From Campylobacter hominis ATCC BAA-381 (lineage in GTDB: Bacteria > Campylobacterota > Campylobacteria > Campylobacterales > Campylobacteraceae), in NCBI RefSeq assembly GCF_000017585.1, contig NC_009714.1, positions 806,001-870,000 on the forward strand: 64,000 bases of DNA. The letters are read 5' to 3'. Within the stretch, counting starts at the first letter, position 1. Every line of letters starts with the position of its first letter. A model generated the notes under the pieces. It was not told the origin of the DNA and ran no database searches. It saw nothing but the letters and a program-made list of their open reading frames with translations. The translations under genes were made by a program, and so were the position numbers. Positions 26,369-36,162 of this stretch are shown here, piece by piece.

Positions 26369-27262
26369 ATGGATAAAATCGATAATCTAATGCATAATTT
26401 TATCGCAGAGTGTGGATATGAACCAGCTATGCAGATGTTTTCTCAAATAAAATCAGGTAAAAAACTTCGCTCTAAACTTTTATTGAAAATCGCAGGCGAA
26501 AGTGAAATTTCACTTAAACTTTGCGCGATTGTGGAGCTGATTCATGCTGCAAGTTTGCTTCACGACGACGTTATCGACGAAAGCGACATAAGACGTGGAA
26601 ATCCAAGTATAAATGCCGTTTTTGGCAGTAAAAATGCTGTAATGCTCGGCGATATTTTTTACAGTAAAGCTTTTTTTGAGCTCTGTTCGTTTAACGATTT
26701 TATATCCAAAACTATTTCAAACGCCGTTTTTAAGTTAAGTATCGGCGAGCTTATGGATGTAAAAATGAGCGAAAATTTTAATAAAAACCGCGAAAATTAT
26801 CTTACGATGATTTATTATAAAACTGCCGGTTTAATAGAATCGGTTGCAAAAATCGGCGCTTTTTTGGCAAATTCGGATTGTGAAAAGTTTGCAGAATACG
26901 GCAAAAATTTAGGACTTGCTTTTCAAATAATTGATGATATTTTAGACATAACTCAAGATAGCAAAAAGCTTGGAAAACCGGCACTTAATGATTTTAAAGA
27001 TGGTAAAACAACGCTTCCTTATATTTATCTTTACGAAAAACTTCCATTAAATGAACGCGAAATACTGCAAAGTTATTTTAAAAAAGAGCTAAACGACGAA
27101 CAGAGCGCATGGATAAAAGATAAATTTCAAGAATTTAAAATAATTGAATTTTGTATAGATGAAGCTAAAAATTTCGGTAAAAAAGCGGTTGAGGCTGTTG
27201 AAGAATTTAATAACAAAGAACTTATAAAAATCGCTGAAAATATGATAAATAGGGAATTTTAA
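26369..27262 (+). CDS. ispB: Long-chain polyprenyl diphosphate synthase
   Basis: The enzyme extends farnesyl diphosphate with isopentenyl diphosphate to make the quinone side chain. The first Asp-rich motif is at Asp66/67/70 (LLHDDVIDESD) and the second in FQIIDDILDITQD. At 297 residues it fits the octaprenyl/heptaprenyl group. Chain length cannot be read safely, but the residues before the first motif (EL-IHAASLLHDD) lack a bulky block, which suits a long product. It ends one base into the hemA start. Confidence 0.9.
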   Translation: MDKIDNLMHNFIAECGYEPAMQMFSQIKSGKKLRSKLLLKIAGESEISLKLCAIVELIHAASLLHDDVIDESDIRRGNPSINAVFGSKNAVMLGDIFYSKAFFELCSFNDFISKTISNAVFKLSIGELMDVKMSENFNKNRENYLTMIYYKTAGLIESVAKIGAFLANSDCEKFAEYGKNLGLAFQIIDDILDITQDSKKLGKPALNDFKDGKTTLPYIYLYEKLPLNEREILQSYFKKELNDEQSAWIKDKFQEFKIIEFCIDEAKNFGKKAVEAVEEFNNKELIKIAENMINREF

Positions 27263-28551
27263 TGAATTATATGAGTGTCAGTTTTACTCACAAAAACACA
27301 GACATAATAGTTAGAGAAAAACTTAGTTTTGCAAATGACGTTAAAAAACGTGAAATTTTAAAGTTAATCTGTTCAAACAAAGCAATTAAAGAGTGTCTTG
27401 TTCTTAGCACCTGTAACAGAGTTGAAGTGCTTGCTTATATAGATGATTTTAATTATACGAGCGATTATGTGATAAAAGCAATTTCAAAATTAAGCGGCGT
27501 GGATTTTGATGAATTAAAAGAACGCGCCGATATTTATGAAGATGACGGAGCAATTCATCATCTTTTTTCAGTAGCAAGTTCTTTGGATAGTTTGGTTGTA
27601 GGCGAAACGCAAATTGTAGGGCAGTTAAAAGACGCTTATAATTTTGCTAAAAATGAGCGTAAATCAGGCGTAATGCTGGATCTTGCCATAAATTCGGCTT
27701 TAAAATGCGCAGCCGTCATAAGAAGCAAAACAGATATTTCCAAAAATCCTATTTCGGTAGCAAGTGTAGCAGTATGTATGGCGCGCGAAAAAATCGGCGA
27801 TTTGGGCGGTACAACGGCGGTAGTTGTAGGCGCAGGAGAAATGGCTGAGCTTGCATGCAAACATTTAATAACACACAAAGCGAAAGTTATAATAATTAAT
27901 AGAAATATAGATCATGCAAAAAAACTTGCAGAAAGTCTTGGCGAGAATGCAAGCATAGCTGAATTTTCAAATTTGGGCGAGTTTATAAACAAATACGCGC
28001 TGATTTTTTCAGCAACTGGCGCAAATAAGCCTATTATAACCGATTTACTTGCAAAACCTCAAAACTTTAAAAGATATTTTTTCGATATTGCTGTTCCTCG
28101 CGATATAGATATAACATGCGACGATTTAAGCGAAGTTTATGCGGTTGATGATTTGGAAGAGATTGTGCGTAAAAATCTGCTTTTACGTGAGGAACAAGCT
28201 CAAATAGCATATTCAATTGTAGGGCGGGAAACGACTAAATTTTATAAAGATTTAAAAACGCTTTCTTCTACGCCGATTATCAAGGCTTTGCGAAATTCGG
28301 CTAAAAAAGTCGCCGAAACGGAATTGAAAAAAGCGATAAAACGTGGATATTTGCGACATAGCGATATAGATGAAGCGCGCAAATTAATTCATCAGGTTTT
28401 TAAAGCGTTTTTACATACGCCTACTGTAAATCTTAAAAATTTGGATGAAAATGCCCAAAATGATATAAATGCAATCGCTGAAATTTTTGGTATTGAAGAA
28501 GATTTTGACAAATTTTGTGAAAATAGTTTGGAGAATAAAAATGAAATTTAG
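27262..28551 (+). CDS. hemA: Glutamyl-tRNA reductase
   Basis: HemA reduces glutamyl-tRNA to glutamate-1-semialdehyde, the first committed step of haem synthesis by the C5 route. The catalytic Cys51 lies in STCNRVE. The domain also shows SLDSLVVGETQIVGQLKDA, the NADPH-binding VVGAGEMAELA and the C-terminal dimerisation region. The length of 429 residues is normal. It overlaps proS by 11 bases. hemC, another haem gene, is three genes downstream. Confidence 0.95.
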   Translation: MNYMSVSFTHKNTDIIVREKLSFANDVKKREILKLICSNKAIKECLVLSTCNRVEVLAYIDDFNYTSDYVIKAISKLSGVDFDELKERADIYEDDGAIHHLFSVASSLDSLVVGETQIVGQLKDAYNFAKNERKSGVMLDLAINSALKCAAVIRSKTDISKNPISVASVAVCMAREKIGDLGGTTAVVVGAGEMAELACKHLITHKAKVIIINRNIDHAKKLAESLGENASIAEFSNLGEFINKYALIFSATGANKPIITDLLAKPQNFKRYFFDIAVPRDIDITCDDLSEVYAVDDLEEIVRKNLLLREEQAQIAYSIVGRETTKFYKDLKTLSSTPIIKALRNSAKKVAETELKKAIKRGYLRHSDIDEARKLIHQVFKAFLHTPTVNLKNLDENAQNDINAIAEIFGIEEDFDKFCENSLENKNEI

Positions 28552-30250
28552 CAAATTTTTTGCACCGACATTGAAAGAGGCGCCAAAAGACGCTATTTTA
28601 CCAAGTCATGTTTTTTTAATAAGAGCAGGATTTATAGAACAACTTGGTTCAGGACTTTATAATTTTTTGCCGCTTGGCGAAATGGTAATAGAAAAAATAA
28701 AAGCCGTAATAAAAGATGAAATGGATAAAACTGGAGCTTTGCAGGTAAATTTCAGCTTTGTCACACCAAGCGAATTTTGGCAAGAAAGCGGACGATACAA
28801 TGTCTATGGAAAAGAGCTTTTAAGGATAAAAGACAGAAAAGAAAACGGCTTTGTTTTAAGCCCTACAAATGAAGAAAGCAGCGTAAAAATGATTGCAAAT
28901 AAAATCACATCTTATAAACAGCTGCCAATTCACATTTATCAGATAAATACAAAATTTCGCGACGAAGCACGCCCTAGATTCGGACTTTTAAGAGGACGCG
29001 AGTTTATAATGAAAGACGGATATTCATTCCATGCAAATATGGAGGATTTAAAGCGTGAATTCGATGTAATGGAAAAAACTTATACAAATATTTTTTCTCG
29101 TTTAGGTCTGAATTTTAGAGCCGTAGAGGCCGATAGCGGCGCAATCGGCGGAAGTGGAAGTAAAGAATTCATGGTTTTGGCTCAAAACGGAGAAGATGAT
29201 ATTTTGGTATGTGAAAGCTGCAAATACGCGGCGAATATCGAAGCTGCGGTACGCGTAAAACGCGAAGCGCCTTGCGCAGCCCCTGAAACAGAAAAAATGC
29301 AAAAATTTCATACACCGAATATGAAAACAATTGACGATGTTGCTAATTTTTTCAAAGTAGATAAATTTTTCACCGTAAAAGCCGTAATAAAAAAAGCTGT
29401 TTTTGTTGATAAAAGTGAAATCGTGCTGTTTTTCGTAAGAGGAGATGATGAGCTTCAAGAGACAAAAGCACTGAATGCGTGCGGAGCTTTGGAATTTGAA
29501 GATGCAAGCGAAGATGAGATAAAAAAAGCAGGTCTAATAGCAGGTTTTTGCGGTCCGGCAGGACTTCCTGATGATATTAATTTTTACATAGACAAAGAGC
29601 TTAAAAACGAACGCAATCTAATCGTAGGCGCGAATGAAAAGGATTATCATATCGTAGGATTTGCAGTTACAAATTTTAAAGATGAAAGATTTGTCGATCT
29701 GTCACAAGTAAGAGCAGGGGATTGCTGCCCAAAATGCGGCGCAAAGCTTGATATAAAAAAAGGAATCGAAGTAGGACATATTTTTCAGCTCGGACAAAAA
29801 TATAGCAAAGCGATGAATGCGATATTTTTAGATGAAAACGGAAAGGCGGTTCCGTTTTTCATGGGTTGCTATGGTATAGGAGTTTCAAGGTTGCTTGCTG
29901 TTATGATTGAAGCCGGTCATGATGAGAAAGGTTGCATTTGGAATACACAAACAGCGCCTTTTAAACTTGAAATTATTATTTCAAACTCAAAAGATGAAGA
30001 CGCTTCGAATTTTGCAATACAGCTTTATGAAAAATGTAAAAATGCAGGAATTTCTACACTTTTGGATGATAGAAAAGAGCGTTTCGGCGTAAAAATGAAT
30101 GATTTTGAACTCATCGGATTTCCGTTTGCCGTTCTTGTTGGAAAAGGCTTGAAAGATGGCAATGTTGAACTTATAGAAAGAAAAGGACTTAATAAAAAAA
30201 TCGTTTCAAGCGGTGAAATTTTTGAAACTTTAAAAGGAATATTGTGCTGA
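28541..30250 (+). CDS. proS: Prolyl-tRNA synthetase, bacterial type with editing domain
   Basis: A class II synthetase of 569 residues. Motif 2 appears as FRDEARPRFGLLRGREF and motif 3 as GCYGIGVSRLLA. The editing insertion between them (about residues 225-380) is of the normal bacterial kind. I start it at ATG 28541 (MKFSKFFAPTLKEAP), inside the hemA 3' end, because the family begins this way and tttggagaat precedes it; the longer frame from 28469 is hemA sequence in another phase. Confidence 0.96.
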   Translation: MKFSKFFAPTLKEAPKDAILPSHVFLIRAGFIEQLGSGLYNFLPLGEMVIEKIKAVIKDEMDKTGALQVNFSFVTPSEFWQESGRYNVYGKELLRIKDRKENGFVLSPTNEESSVKMIANKITSYKQLPIHIYQINTKFRDEARPRFGLLRGREFIMKDGYSFHANMEDLKREFDVMEKTYTNIFSRLGLNFRAVEADSGAIGGSGSKEFMVLAQNGEDDILVCESCKYAANIEAAVRVKREAPCAAPETEKMQKFHTPNMKTIDDVANFFKVDKFFTVKAVIKKAVFVDKSEIVLFFVRGDDELQETKALNACGALEFEDASEDEIKKAGLIAGFCGPAGLPDDINFYIDKELKNERNLIVGANEKDYHIVGFAVTNFKDERFVDLSQVRAGDCCPKCGAKLDIKKGIEVGHIFQLGQKYSKAMNAIFLDENGKAVPFFMGCYGIGVSRLLAVMIEAGHDEKGCIWNTQTAPFKLEIIISNSKDEDASNFAIQLYEKCKNAGISTLLDDRKERFGVKMNDFELIGFPFAVLVGKGLKDGNVELIERKGLNKKIVSSGEIFETLKGILC

Positions 30251-30627
30251 AATTTTTAATTATCCCATATATTTTAATTGAAATTTTAGTAACGTGGATA
30301 TTTGTAAGTATTTTTGGTGGTTTTGCTTTTAAAGTTGAAGTTTTAGTTTCGGTTATTATTGGAATTTTCACACTTATTAAATTTGGAAATTTCAGACAAA
30401 TAGATGGAAATTTTTTCTATTTTGATGCTATTTTTACGAAATTCGGGCTTTTGCTTGCAGGAATTTTTTTGATACTACCAGGAATTTTAGGTGATATTTT
30501 TGGAATTTTAATTTTATGTGCGCCAAATAGAATTTCAAATTCACAAAATTTTACGCAAAATAATACAAATAATTATGATAAAAATGAAATAATTGATGTG
30601 GAAATTATAGAAGAGGATAAAAAATGA
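30244..30627 (+). CDS. fxsA: FxsA-family membrane protein with Asn-rich tail
   Basis: A 127-residue inner-membrane protein starting at GTG 30244, overlapping the proS end by seven bases. Hydrophobic segments at about 3-30, 33-46 and 67-95 match FxsA, which in E. coli affects phage T7 exclusion by F when overproduced. The core ends near LCAPN. The tail (SNSQNFTQNNTNN and an acidic end) is Asn-rich, and its DNA at 30537-30574 matches part of the hypF insertion. It overlaps hemC by four bases. Confidence 0.82.
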   Translation: MLKFLIIPYILIEILVTWIFVSIFGGFAFKVEVLVSVIIGIFTLIKFGNFRQIDGNFFYFDAIFTKFGLLLAGIFLILPGILGDIFGILILCAPNRISNSQNFTQNNTNNYDKNEIIDVEIIEEDKK

Positions 30628-31550
30628 ATAAACTCAGAATAGCAACAAGAGGCTCAGCTTTGGCGCTTTGGCAAAGTAAATACATACAAAATTTAATCGA
30701 AAATAACACTGAAGTTGAAGTTGAACTTCAAAGTATGAAAACAAAAGGCGATGTCATACTTGATACACCGCTTGCAAAAATCGGCGGCAAGGGGCTTTTT
30801 ACAAAAGAATTAGAAGAAAGTATGTTAAGAGGTGAAAGCGATTTGGCAGTTCACAGCTTAAAAGATGTTCCTGTAGTTTTTCCAAAAGGTCTTATTTTAA
30901 CGGCAATCAGTGAAAGAGAAGATGTAAGAGATAGCTTTGTAAGTGAAAAATTTGCAAGTTTTAATGAACTTCCAAAAGGCGCAAAAGTAGGCACAACTTC
31001 ACTTAGAAGAAAAATGCAGCTTCTTATAAAACGTCCCGATTTGAAAATCATTTCGCTTCGCGGAAATATAAATACCAGACTTAGAAAATTAAAAGAGAAT
31101 GAGTTTGACGCGATAATTCTTGCAAGTGCCGGACTTAAAAGGCTTAATCTTATGGAAAATATAAAATATTTCGTGCCGTTTTCGCTCGATGAGATGATTC
31201 CTGCGATGGGTCAAGGCGCACTCGGAATAGAGTGTGTGGATAAAAGCGAAGTTATAGAAATTTTAAAATTTATAAATAATGAAAATTCCGTTATCGCAAC
31301 AACGATAGAGCGCGATTTTGTAGCTAAATTAAACGGCGGCTGCCAAGTTCCGATTGGTGTAAATGCTGAAATTTCAGGCGATATAATCAAAGTAAGAGCT
31401 ATTGTCGGACTTCCTGATGGAAGCGAGTTTATAAAAGACAAGCGCGAAATTTCAAAAGCCGATTTTAAAAATTTTGGAACTAAATTGGCCGATGAATTTA
31501 TCTCGCGCGGCGCAATAGAGCTTTTAAAACGCGCAGAGGAAATGGCGTAA
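30624..31550 (+). CDS. hemC: Hydroxymethylbilane synthase (porphobilinogen deaminase)
   Basis: HemC joins four porphobilinogens into hydroxymethylbilane for haem synthesis. The N-terminus (IATRGSALALWQS) and GGKGLFTKELEE, VHSLKDVP, MGQGALGIE motifs are present. The dipyrromethane cofactor is carried on Cys240 in GGCQVPIGV. The 308-residue length is standard. It sits in the hemA-proS-fxsA-hemC run. Confidence 0.96.
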   Translation: MNKLRIATRGSALALWQSKYIQNLIENNTEVEVELQSMKTKGDVILDTPLAKIGGKGLFTKELEESMLRGESDLAVHSLKDVPVVFPKGLILTAISEREDVRDSFVSEKFASFNELPKGAKVGTTSLRRKMQLLIKRPDLKIISLRGNINTRLRKLKENEFDAIILASAGLKRLNLMENIKYFVPFSLDEMIPAMGQGALGIECVDKSEVIEILKFINNENSVIATTIERDFVAKLNGGCQVPIGVNAEISGDIIKVRAIVGLPDGSEFIKDKREISKADFKNFGTKLADEFISRGAIELLKRAEEMA

Positions 31551-31949
31551 ATGGATGACGTTTTGCAAAATTTGATTAGAAAAAAAATTTTAATGCTTTA
31601 TAGCCTTAAAAAAGTCAAAATTTTGCAAAATTTCAATGATAAAAAATTAAAATTTATAAAAAATTTAAGATATTTTCAAAATTTTAAATATAAAAAAATA
31701 GAAAATATTTTTATAAAATCGCGAAATTTTACAAAAAAACATATTTTAATTATTAAATTTTACAAGCTGATATTTCGAAAGTTAAAAAACAATTCAGCTT
31801 TTTATACGATATTCTCGGCAAAAATTTTTAATGCAGCCGAAAAAATATTTTTTTTAAACAAAACAGTCACAAATAAATATCTAAAATTTATAAAAATTAC
31901 TGTGATTTTGCAGCAAAAACAAAGAAATTCAAGTCTGTATAAACATTAA
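31551..31949 (+). CDS. Doubtful Lys/Asn/Ile-rich reading frame after hemC
   Basis: A 132-codon frame starts at an ATG directly abutting the hemC stop. Its product is extremely rich in Lys, Asn, Phe and Ile, with no recognisable domain. Base composition is that of the AT-rich spacers, and its recurring gcaaaatttt strings resemble the in-frame insertions elsewhere in the window. It may be a spurious frame, a decayed gene or an insertion. I keep it only because of the abutting start. Confidence 0.3.
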   Translation: MDDVLQNLIRKKILMLYSLKKVKILQNFNDKKLKFIKNLRYFQNFKYKKIENIFIKSRNFTKKHILIIKFYKLIFRKLKNNSAFYTIFSAKIFNAAEKIFFLNKTVTNKYLKFIKITVILQQKQRNSSLYKH

Positions 31950-32021
31950 AAATATAAAAACAGTAAAATTTTTAAATTTAACAGTAAAATTCAGTAAAAA
32001 ATAAAATTCTAAGGGGCAAAA

Positions 32022-33830
32022 ATGAGAGAATGGATAGAAAAATTTCACAAAGCCGGGCTTTTGCGCGTTATAGATGAACCTTGCGATATAGATCTTGAAA
32101 TAGCGCATACGAGTTATATAGAAGTTAAAAAATCTGATTCAAAAGCACTTCTTTTTACGCACCCGACAGATAAAAACGGCAAAAAATATCCGCCCGTTTT
32201 GACAAATATTTTTGGAAGTTTTGAAGCGTTAAAACTCATTTTTGGACGGAATCCTGATGAAATTGCATGCGAAATAGAAAATTTATTAAAACCGAAAAAA
32301 GCGCAAAATTTCAAAGAAAAACTTGAATTCTTAAGTTATTTAATTTCTCTTCGCAAGGTTTTTACTACAAGATTTCAAGGCAAACCGCCTTGCGAAGAAG
32401 TCGTAAAAAAAGGAAAAGATGTCGATCTTGGCGAGCTTCCGATACTGAAAACATGGAGTAAGGATGCCGGTGCTTTTATTACAATGGGTCAAATTTACAC
32501 AAAATCCTTAAACGGCGAAACGCAAAATTTAGGAATGTATCGCTTGCAGGTACATTCCAAAAATGAGCTTGGAATGCATTGGCAAATTCACAAAGACGGA
32601 GCTAATTTTTACAACGAATACAAAAAATTAGGGCTTAAAATGCCTGTTTCGGTAGCAATCGGCGGCGATCCGCTTTATACTTGGTGCGCGCAAGCCCCGC
32701 TTCCAAAAGGAGTTTTTGAACTTTTACTTTACGGATTTATTAGAAAAAATCCGGCGCGTCTTGTTCGCTCTCTTACGAATGATATTTTTATTCCTTATGA
32801 CAGCGATTTTGTGATAGAAGGTTATGTGGATACAGCGGCGGATCCTATAAATGAAGGACCTTTTGGAGATCATACCGGTTTTTATACGCCTGTTTTGCCG
32901 TTTCCTGTTATGAAAGTAGGAGCGATTACTTACAAAAAAGATCCGATTTTTTTAGCTACAGTCGTCGGTAAACCGCCATTAGAAGATAAATTTATGGGAT
33001 ATGCCACAGAGCGCATTTTCTTACCGCTTTTTAAAACAAGCGCACCGGATTTGATTGATTATAAAATGCCTGAAAACGGTGTTTTTCATAATCTTATACT
33101 TGCAAAAATAAAAGTAAATTATCCAGGAGCCGCAAAACAGATAATGCATGCATTTTGGGGAGTAGGGCAAATGAGTTTTGTAAAACATGCCGTTTTTGCT
33201 GATGAAAATGCACCGAAATTAACTGATTATGAAAATTTTACAAGATACGTGTTAAACCGTTTCGGTGTAAAATCTCTGTTTTTTAGTGAAGGAATTTGCG
33301 ACGAACTTGACCATGCTTCGCCAAATGCTTTATTTGGCGGTAAATTAGGTATTGACGTTACAAATGATTTTAGCGGCGAAACGCCTGAAATTTTAAGCGA
33401 TATGAAATTGCTTGATAAATTTCATAGTGAATGCGAATGTATAAATGATTTGAAGCAGTATTTTACGGACACGAAAAATCCGATAGTTTTAATAAACATA
33501 AGTAAAGATAGGCAGGTTAGTGAGATTTTTACGAAAATTTTAAAATTTAAGAAAAATTTTAAAATTTTAATATTTTTAGATAAAAAAAATGATATAAATA
33601 ACGCATATATGAGTATTTGGCGCATTACAAACAATATAGATGCACTTCGCGATATCTATCTTGACGGCGAGCAAGTTTGTGTGGATGCGACCGCAAAAGG
33701 AAAAATCGACGGATTTACTCGCGAATGGCCGGACGAAACGGTCTGTGATAAAGAAGTCATAAAAAAACTGATAGATCGAAAAATTATAAATAATGATATA
33801 ACACTATTTCGTAAATTTGAAATTCTGTAA
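32022..33830 (+). CDS. ubiD: UbiD-family prenylated-FMN decarboxylase
   Basis: This 602-residue enzyme belongs to the UbiD family, which uses prenylated FMN to decarboxylate aromatic acids in quinone synthesis. The INEGPFGDHTGFYTP and LVRSLTNDIFIP segments and ATVVGKPPLEDKFMG are characteristic. A good aagggg site precedes the ATG. The cofactor would be supplied by UbiX, encoded at 52.2 kb. In epsilonproteobacteria that make menaquinone by the futalosine route, a UbiD protein may act on a late naphthoate intermediate; that is inference. Confidence 0.92.
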   Translation: MREWIEKFHKAGLLRVIDEPCDIDLEIAHTSYIEVKKSDSKALLFTHPTDKNGKKYPPVLTNIFGSFEALKLIFGRNPDEIACEIENLLKPKKAQNFKEKLEFLSYLISLRKVFTTRFQGKPPCEEVVKKGKDVDLGELPILKTWSKDAGAFITMGQIYTKSLNGETQNLGMYRLQVHSKNELGMHWQIHKDGANFYNEYKKLGLKMPVSVAIGGDPLYTWCAQAPLPKGVFELLLYGFIRKNPARLVRSLTNDIFIPYDSDFVIEGYVDTAADPINEGPFGDHTGFYTPVLPFPVMKVGAITYKKDPIFLATVVGKPPLEDKFMGYATERIFLPLFKTSAPDLIDYKMPENGVFHNLILAKIKVNYPGAAKQIMHAFWGVGQMSFVKHAVFADENAPKLTDYENFTRYVLNRFGVKSLFFSEGICDELDHASPNALFGGKLGIDVTNDFSGETPEILSDMKLLDKFHSECECINDLKQYFTDTKNPIVLINISKDRQVSEIFTKILKFKKNFKILIFLDKKNDINNAYMSIWRITNNIDALRDIYLDGEQVCVDATAKGKIDGFTREWPDETVCDKEVIKKLIDRKIINNDITLFRKFEIL

Positions 33831-34073
33831 TTAAAAAACGTTTCTGTTTATGGTCGTAAAAACAGCCTATTTAGCGAAAGTTAATTTTATATTGATTTAT
33901 AAAGTTAATTCAGCGCAAATTTTAAAGACAGTAAAATTTCATCAAAAAAAGCATAAATCCGCTCAAATACAGTGTATTTAAAAATTTTGTAATTAAAAAA
34001 CGCATATCTGTTTGTGATTTTAAAATTTAAAAATAGCTTATGTATGGAAATAAATTTTTATGCTGATTTATAA
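33824..34073. repeat. Degenerate direct repeat downstream of ubiD
   Basis: Two copies lie at 33824-33902 and 33987-34073. Both begin with tgtaattaaaaaacg, share a ctgttt stretch, and end with tgatttataa. Copy 1 starts at the ubiD stop codon. The copies differ by small gaps, so they are old duplicates. The rest of 33831-34135 holds no gene. Confidence 0.6.
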
Positions 34074-34135
34074 TGATTTAAAAACAGAATTTTAGTGATT
34101 CTTTAAAATTTTGGTTTTAAAAATAAAAATGAACG

Positions 34136-34348
34136 TTGAATTCGGTGCAAAATTTAATTGCATACGACTTACTTGTAAAAATACGCAATCGCGCATTTCA
34201 TTTTGAGAATTTGTATAAATTAAACAATGAACGACCAAGAATTTCTACAAAAAGATGTAAAAAAAATATAGGAATAATGCCAAATGAAATAGAAAATTTT
34301 TTAAATGATATTCTAGAAAATTTAGAAGAAGGTTTGAGTCACTATTAG
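34136..34348 (+). pseudogene. C-terminal remnant of an Abi-like HEPN protein
   Basis: The 70-codon frame opens right after a TGA at 34130-34132 and starts only at a TTG, without a ribosome site. The product contains KIRNRAFHFENLYKL, with the R-x4-H pattern of HEPN ribonucleases, then RPRIS and IGIMPNEIENFLNDIL. This resembles the C-terminus of Abi_2/AbiD-type abortive-infection proteins as I recall them. The N-terminal two thirds are missing upstream, so it is probably a truncated relic. Confidence 0.5.
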
Positions 34349-34353
34349 AGAGT

Positions 34354-34380
34354 GGGGGATAAAATAAGTTCCCCCTTTAA
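34354..34380 (+). terminator. GC-stem hairpin after the Abi-like remnant
   Basis: Six base pairs (ggggga at 34354-34359 with tccccc at 34370-34375) enclose a ten-base AT loop and are followed by tttaac. It lies six bases after the stop of the remnant and is the only GC-rich stem in the surrounding kilobase. Confidence 0.45.
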
Positions 34381-35006
34381 CTTCAATATTATTATAGCAT
34401 AAATTAGTGAATTTGTAGAAAAATTTAAAAATAGTAAATCATCATAAAATCCGTTAAATTGAAGCATATCTAAAATTATGCAATTAAAAATATTTTTATT
34501 TAATGTTTTATGAGTCGGCTATTTTTGTGAAAATTGATTTTATGATAATGTTTAAAATTGTAAATTTGAAATTTAATTATTTTTTTGAGTGCTAAAAATT
34601 TTAAGTTAAAATCTTAACTTAGTGCAAAATTTAAAAGTAACCGATGAACTTTCTAAAATTTTAAAATTAATAAATTTCATTTAAAAAAAGCAAAATACAG
34701 CGCAAATGCAATAGAAATTTGAAATTTTTATTTCATATGTGTATAAAACTTTTGTAAAATTTTATATTAATAAATTTTAAAACATCAAATTTGCAAAAGT
34801 CGATTTAAATCAGTATAAAAACACTAAAATATATTTTTGGCGAAATAATTTTCATGTATAAATAGTTGAAAATAAGATATTTTACCTGTTTTGCATTAAA
34901 AAATTGAATTAAAACCTATAAAATTCTAATCTGCAATAAGATTTTCAAACTTTTTTGGCAGAGTTTAAACGGAATTTTTATGAGAATTAAACTTTTTTAA
35001 TAAAAA
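34381..35006. other. Intergenic region before the CinA-family gene
   Basis: About 626 AT-rich bases. I see no gene, RNA or repeat in it beyond the generally recurring aaaattt strings. Confidence 0.4.
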
Positions 35007-36101
35007 TCAATCAAAAAACATTTTTGCTTTTAATTTAATAAGCAAGCAAAGTGCGATTGTAACGGATTGTTCGCGTATATAGTTTCGATCGCCTTTAAGC
35101 AAAAATCTCTCTATTATCTCTTCGCCGTTTTTTTCTTTTGCACCGATATAAATTGTGCCGACAGGTTTATTTTCGCTGCCTCCTGTAGGTCCTGCGATTC
35201 CGCTTACCGCAAGCGCAAAATCGGCGCCGCTGCTTTCAATAGCACCGCTTAACATTTCGTTTACGCACTCTTTACTGACTGCACCGTGTTCATTTAAAAT
35301 TTCATTTTCCACACCGAGCCAAATATTTTTTATTTCGTTGCTGTATGTTACAAGCGAGCCTGCAAAAACTTCGCTTGCGCCGCTTACGGAACCGATTTTT
35401 GCTGCAACCAGTCCTGCAGTACAACTTTCCGCAAAAGTGATTTTTTTGCCATAAAACGCTAATTTAGAAACGATAAAATTTTCAAGTTTTTCATTTATAA
35501 TTTTAAGATTTAAAAATTCTTTTAAACTGTCCATAAAAGCTTCAATTTGACCGAAACGATTTTGGCTTGCGCGAATTAAAATTAAAAAAGGCGCTATCCG
35601 GGTGATTGAAATTTTAATTTCATAAGTTTCGCAAAGCGGATCAATTCTGCTTTTTAGCGTTATTATATCGCTATCAAAAATATAAAAAGTTTTGCTGTTA
35701 AGCTCAAAATTTTGAAAAATATTCGGTAATTTTTGAAGAGGATCGGCTAAAATCACATTTATAAATTTTCCGTTTATATCAATTAAAAACGAACCGTTTT
35801 CAAACTTGCGAGACATTGAAGGAGCAAGTATTTCGCCGTTTTTAAGCTCAATTATATCGTCGTTCAGACTGGCTAAAATTTTACTTGTAATATAAAAATT
35901 ATCGCTACTTGCAAAAATCGTAATATAATCAAATTGCGCTATACATTTTTCTAAAAAAGAGGCTGTATTTTTATCCAGTTTATCCAAAAATTTAAGTTCA
36001 TAATCACACTCGAATTTTTCATTGCAAACTCTTAAAATATAATTTAAAAACGGCGAATTAAGTCTTATTTCTTCCGCGAAAATCAATACTAAATGTTTCA
36101 T
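35007..36101 (-). CDS. CinA-family protein with C-terminal amidohydrolase domain
   Basis: The C-terminal 150 residues are a clear CinA C domain: KKITFAESCTAGLVAAKI, SEVFAGSLVTYSNEIK, and AVSGIAGPTGGSENKPVGT. This domain is often an NMN deamidase in pyridine-nucleotide salvage. The N-terminal 200 residues occupy the place of the MoCF-like domain but have diverged strongly. The gene is divergent from ileS. Whether the enzyme deamidates NMN here is inference from the family. Confidence 0.85.
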   Translation of the reverse strand: MKHLVLIFAEEIRLNSPFLNYILRVCNEKFECDYELKFLDKLDKNTASFLEKCIAQFDYITIFASSDNFYITSKILASLNDDIIELKNGEILAPSMSRKFENGSFLIDINGKFINVILADPLQKLPNIFQNFELNSKTFYIFDSDIITLKSRIDPLCETYEIKISITRIAPFLILIRASQNRFGQIEAFMDSLKEFLNLKIINEKLENFIVSKLAFYGKKITFAESCTAGLVAAKIGSVSGASEVFAGSLVTYSNEIKNIWLGVENEILNEHGAVSKECVNEMLSGAIESSGADFALAVSGIAGPTGGSENKPVGTIYIGAKEKNGEEIIERFLLKGDRNYIREQSVTIALCLLIKLKAKMFFD

Positions 36102-36121
36102 TTTTTACCTTTTTTTGCAAA

Positions 36122-36127
36122 ATTATA
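36122..36127 (-). promoter_or_regulatory. -10 box of the CinA-family gene
   Basis: TATAAT on the reverse strand in tgatataattttgc, 21 bases before the start codon at 36101. Confidence 0.5.
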
Positions 36128-36162
36128 TCAAAAATTTTATTATTAGTTAATTTGAGTTTCGA

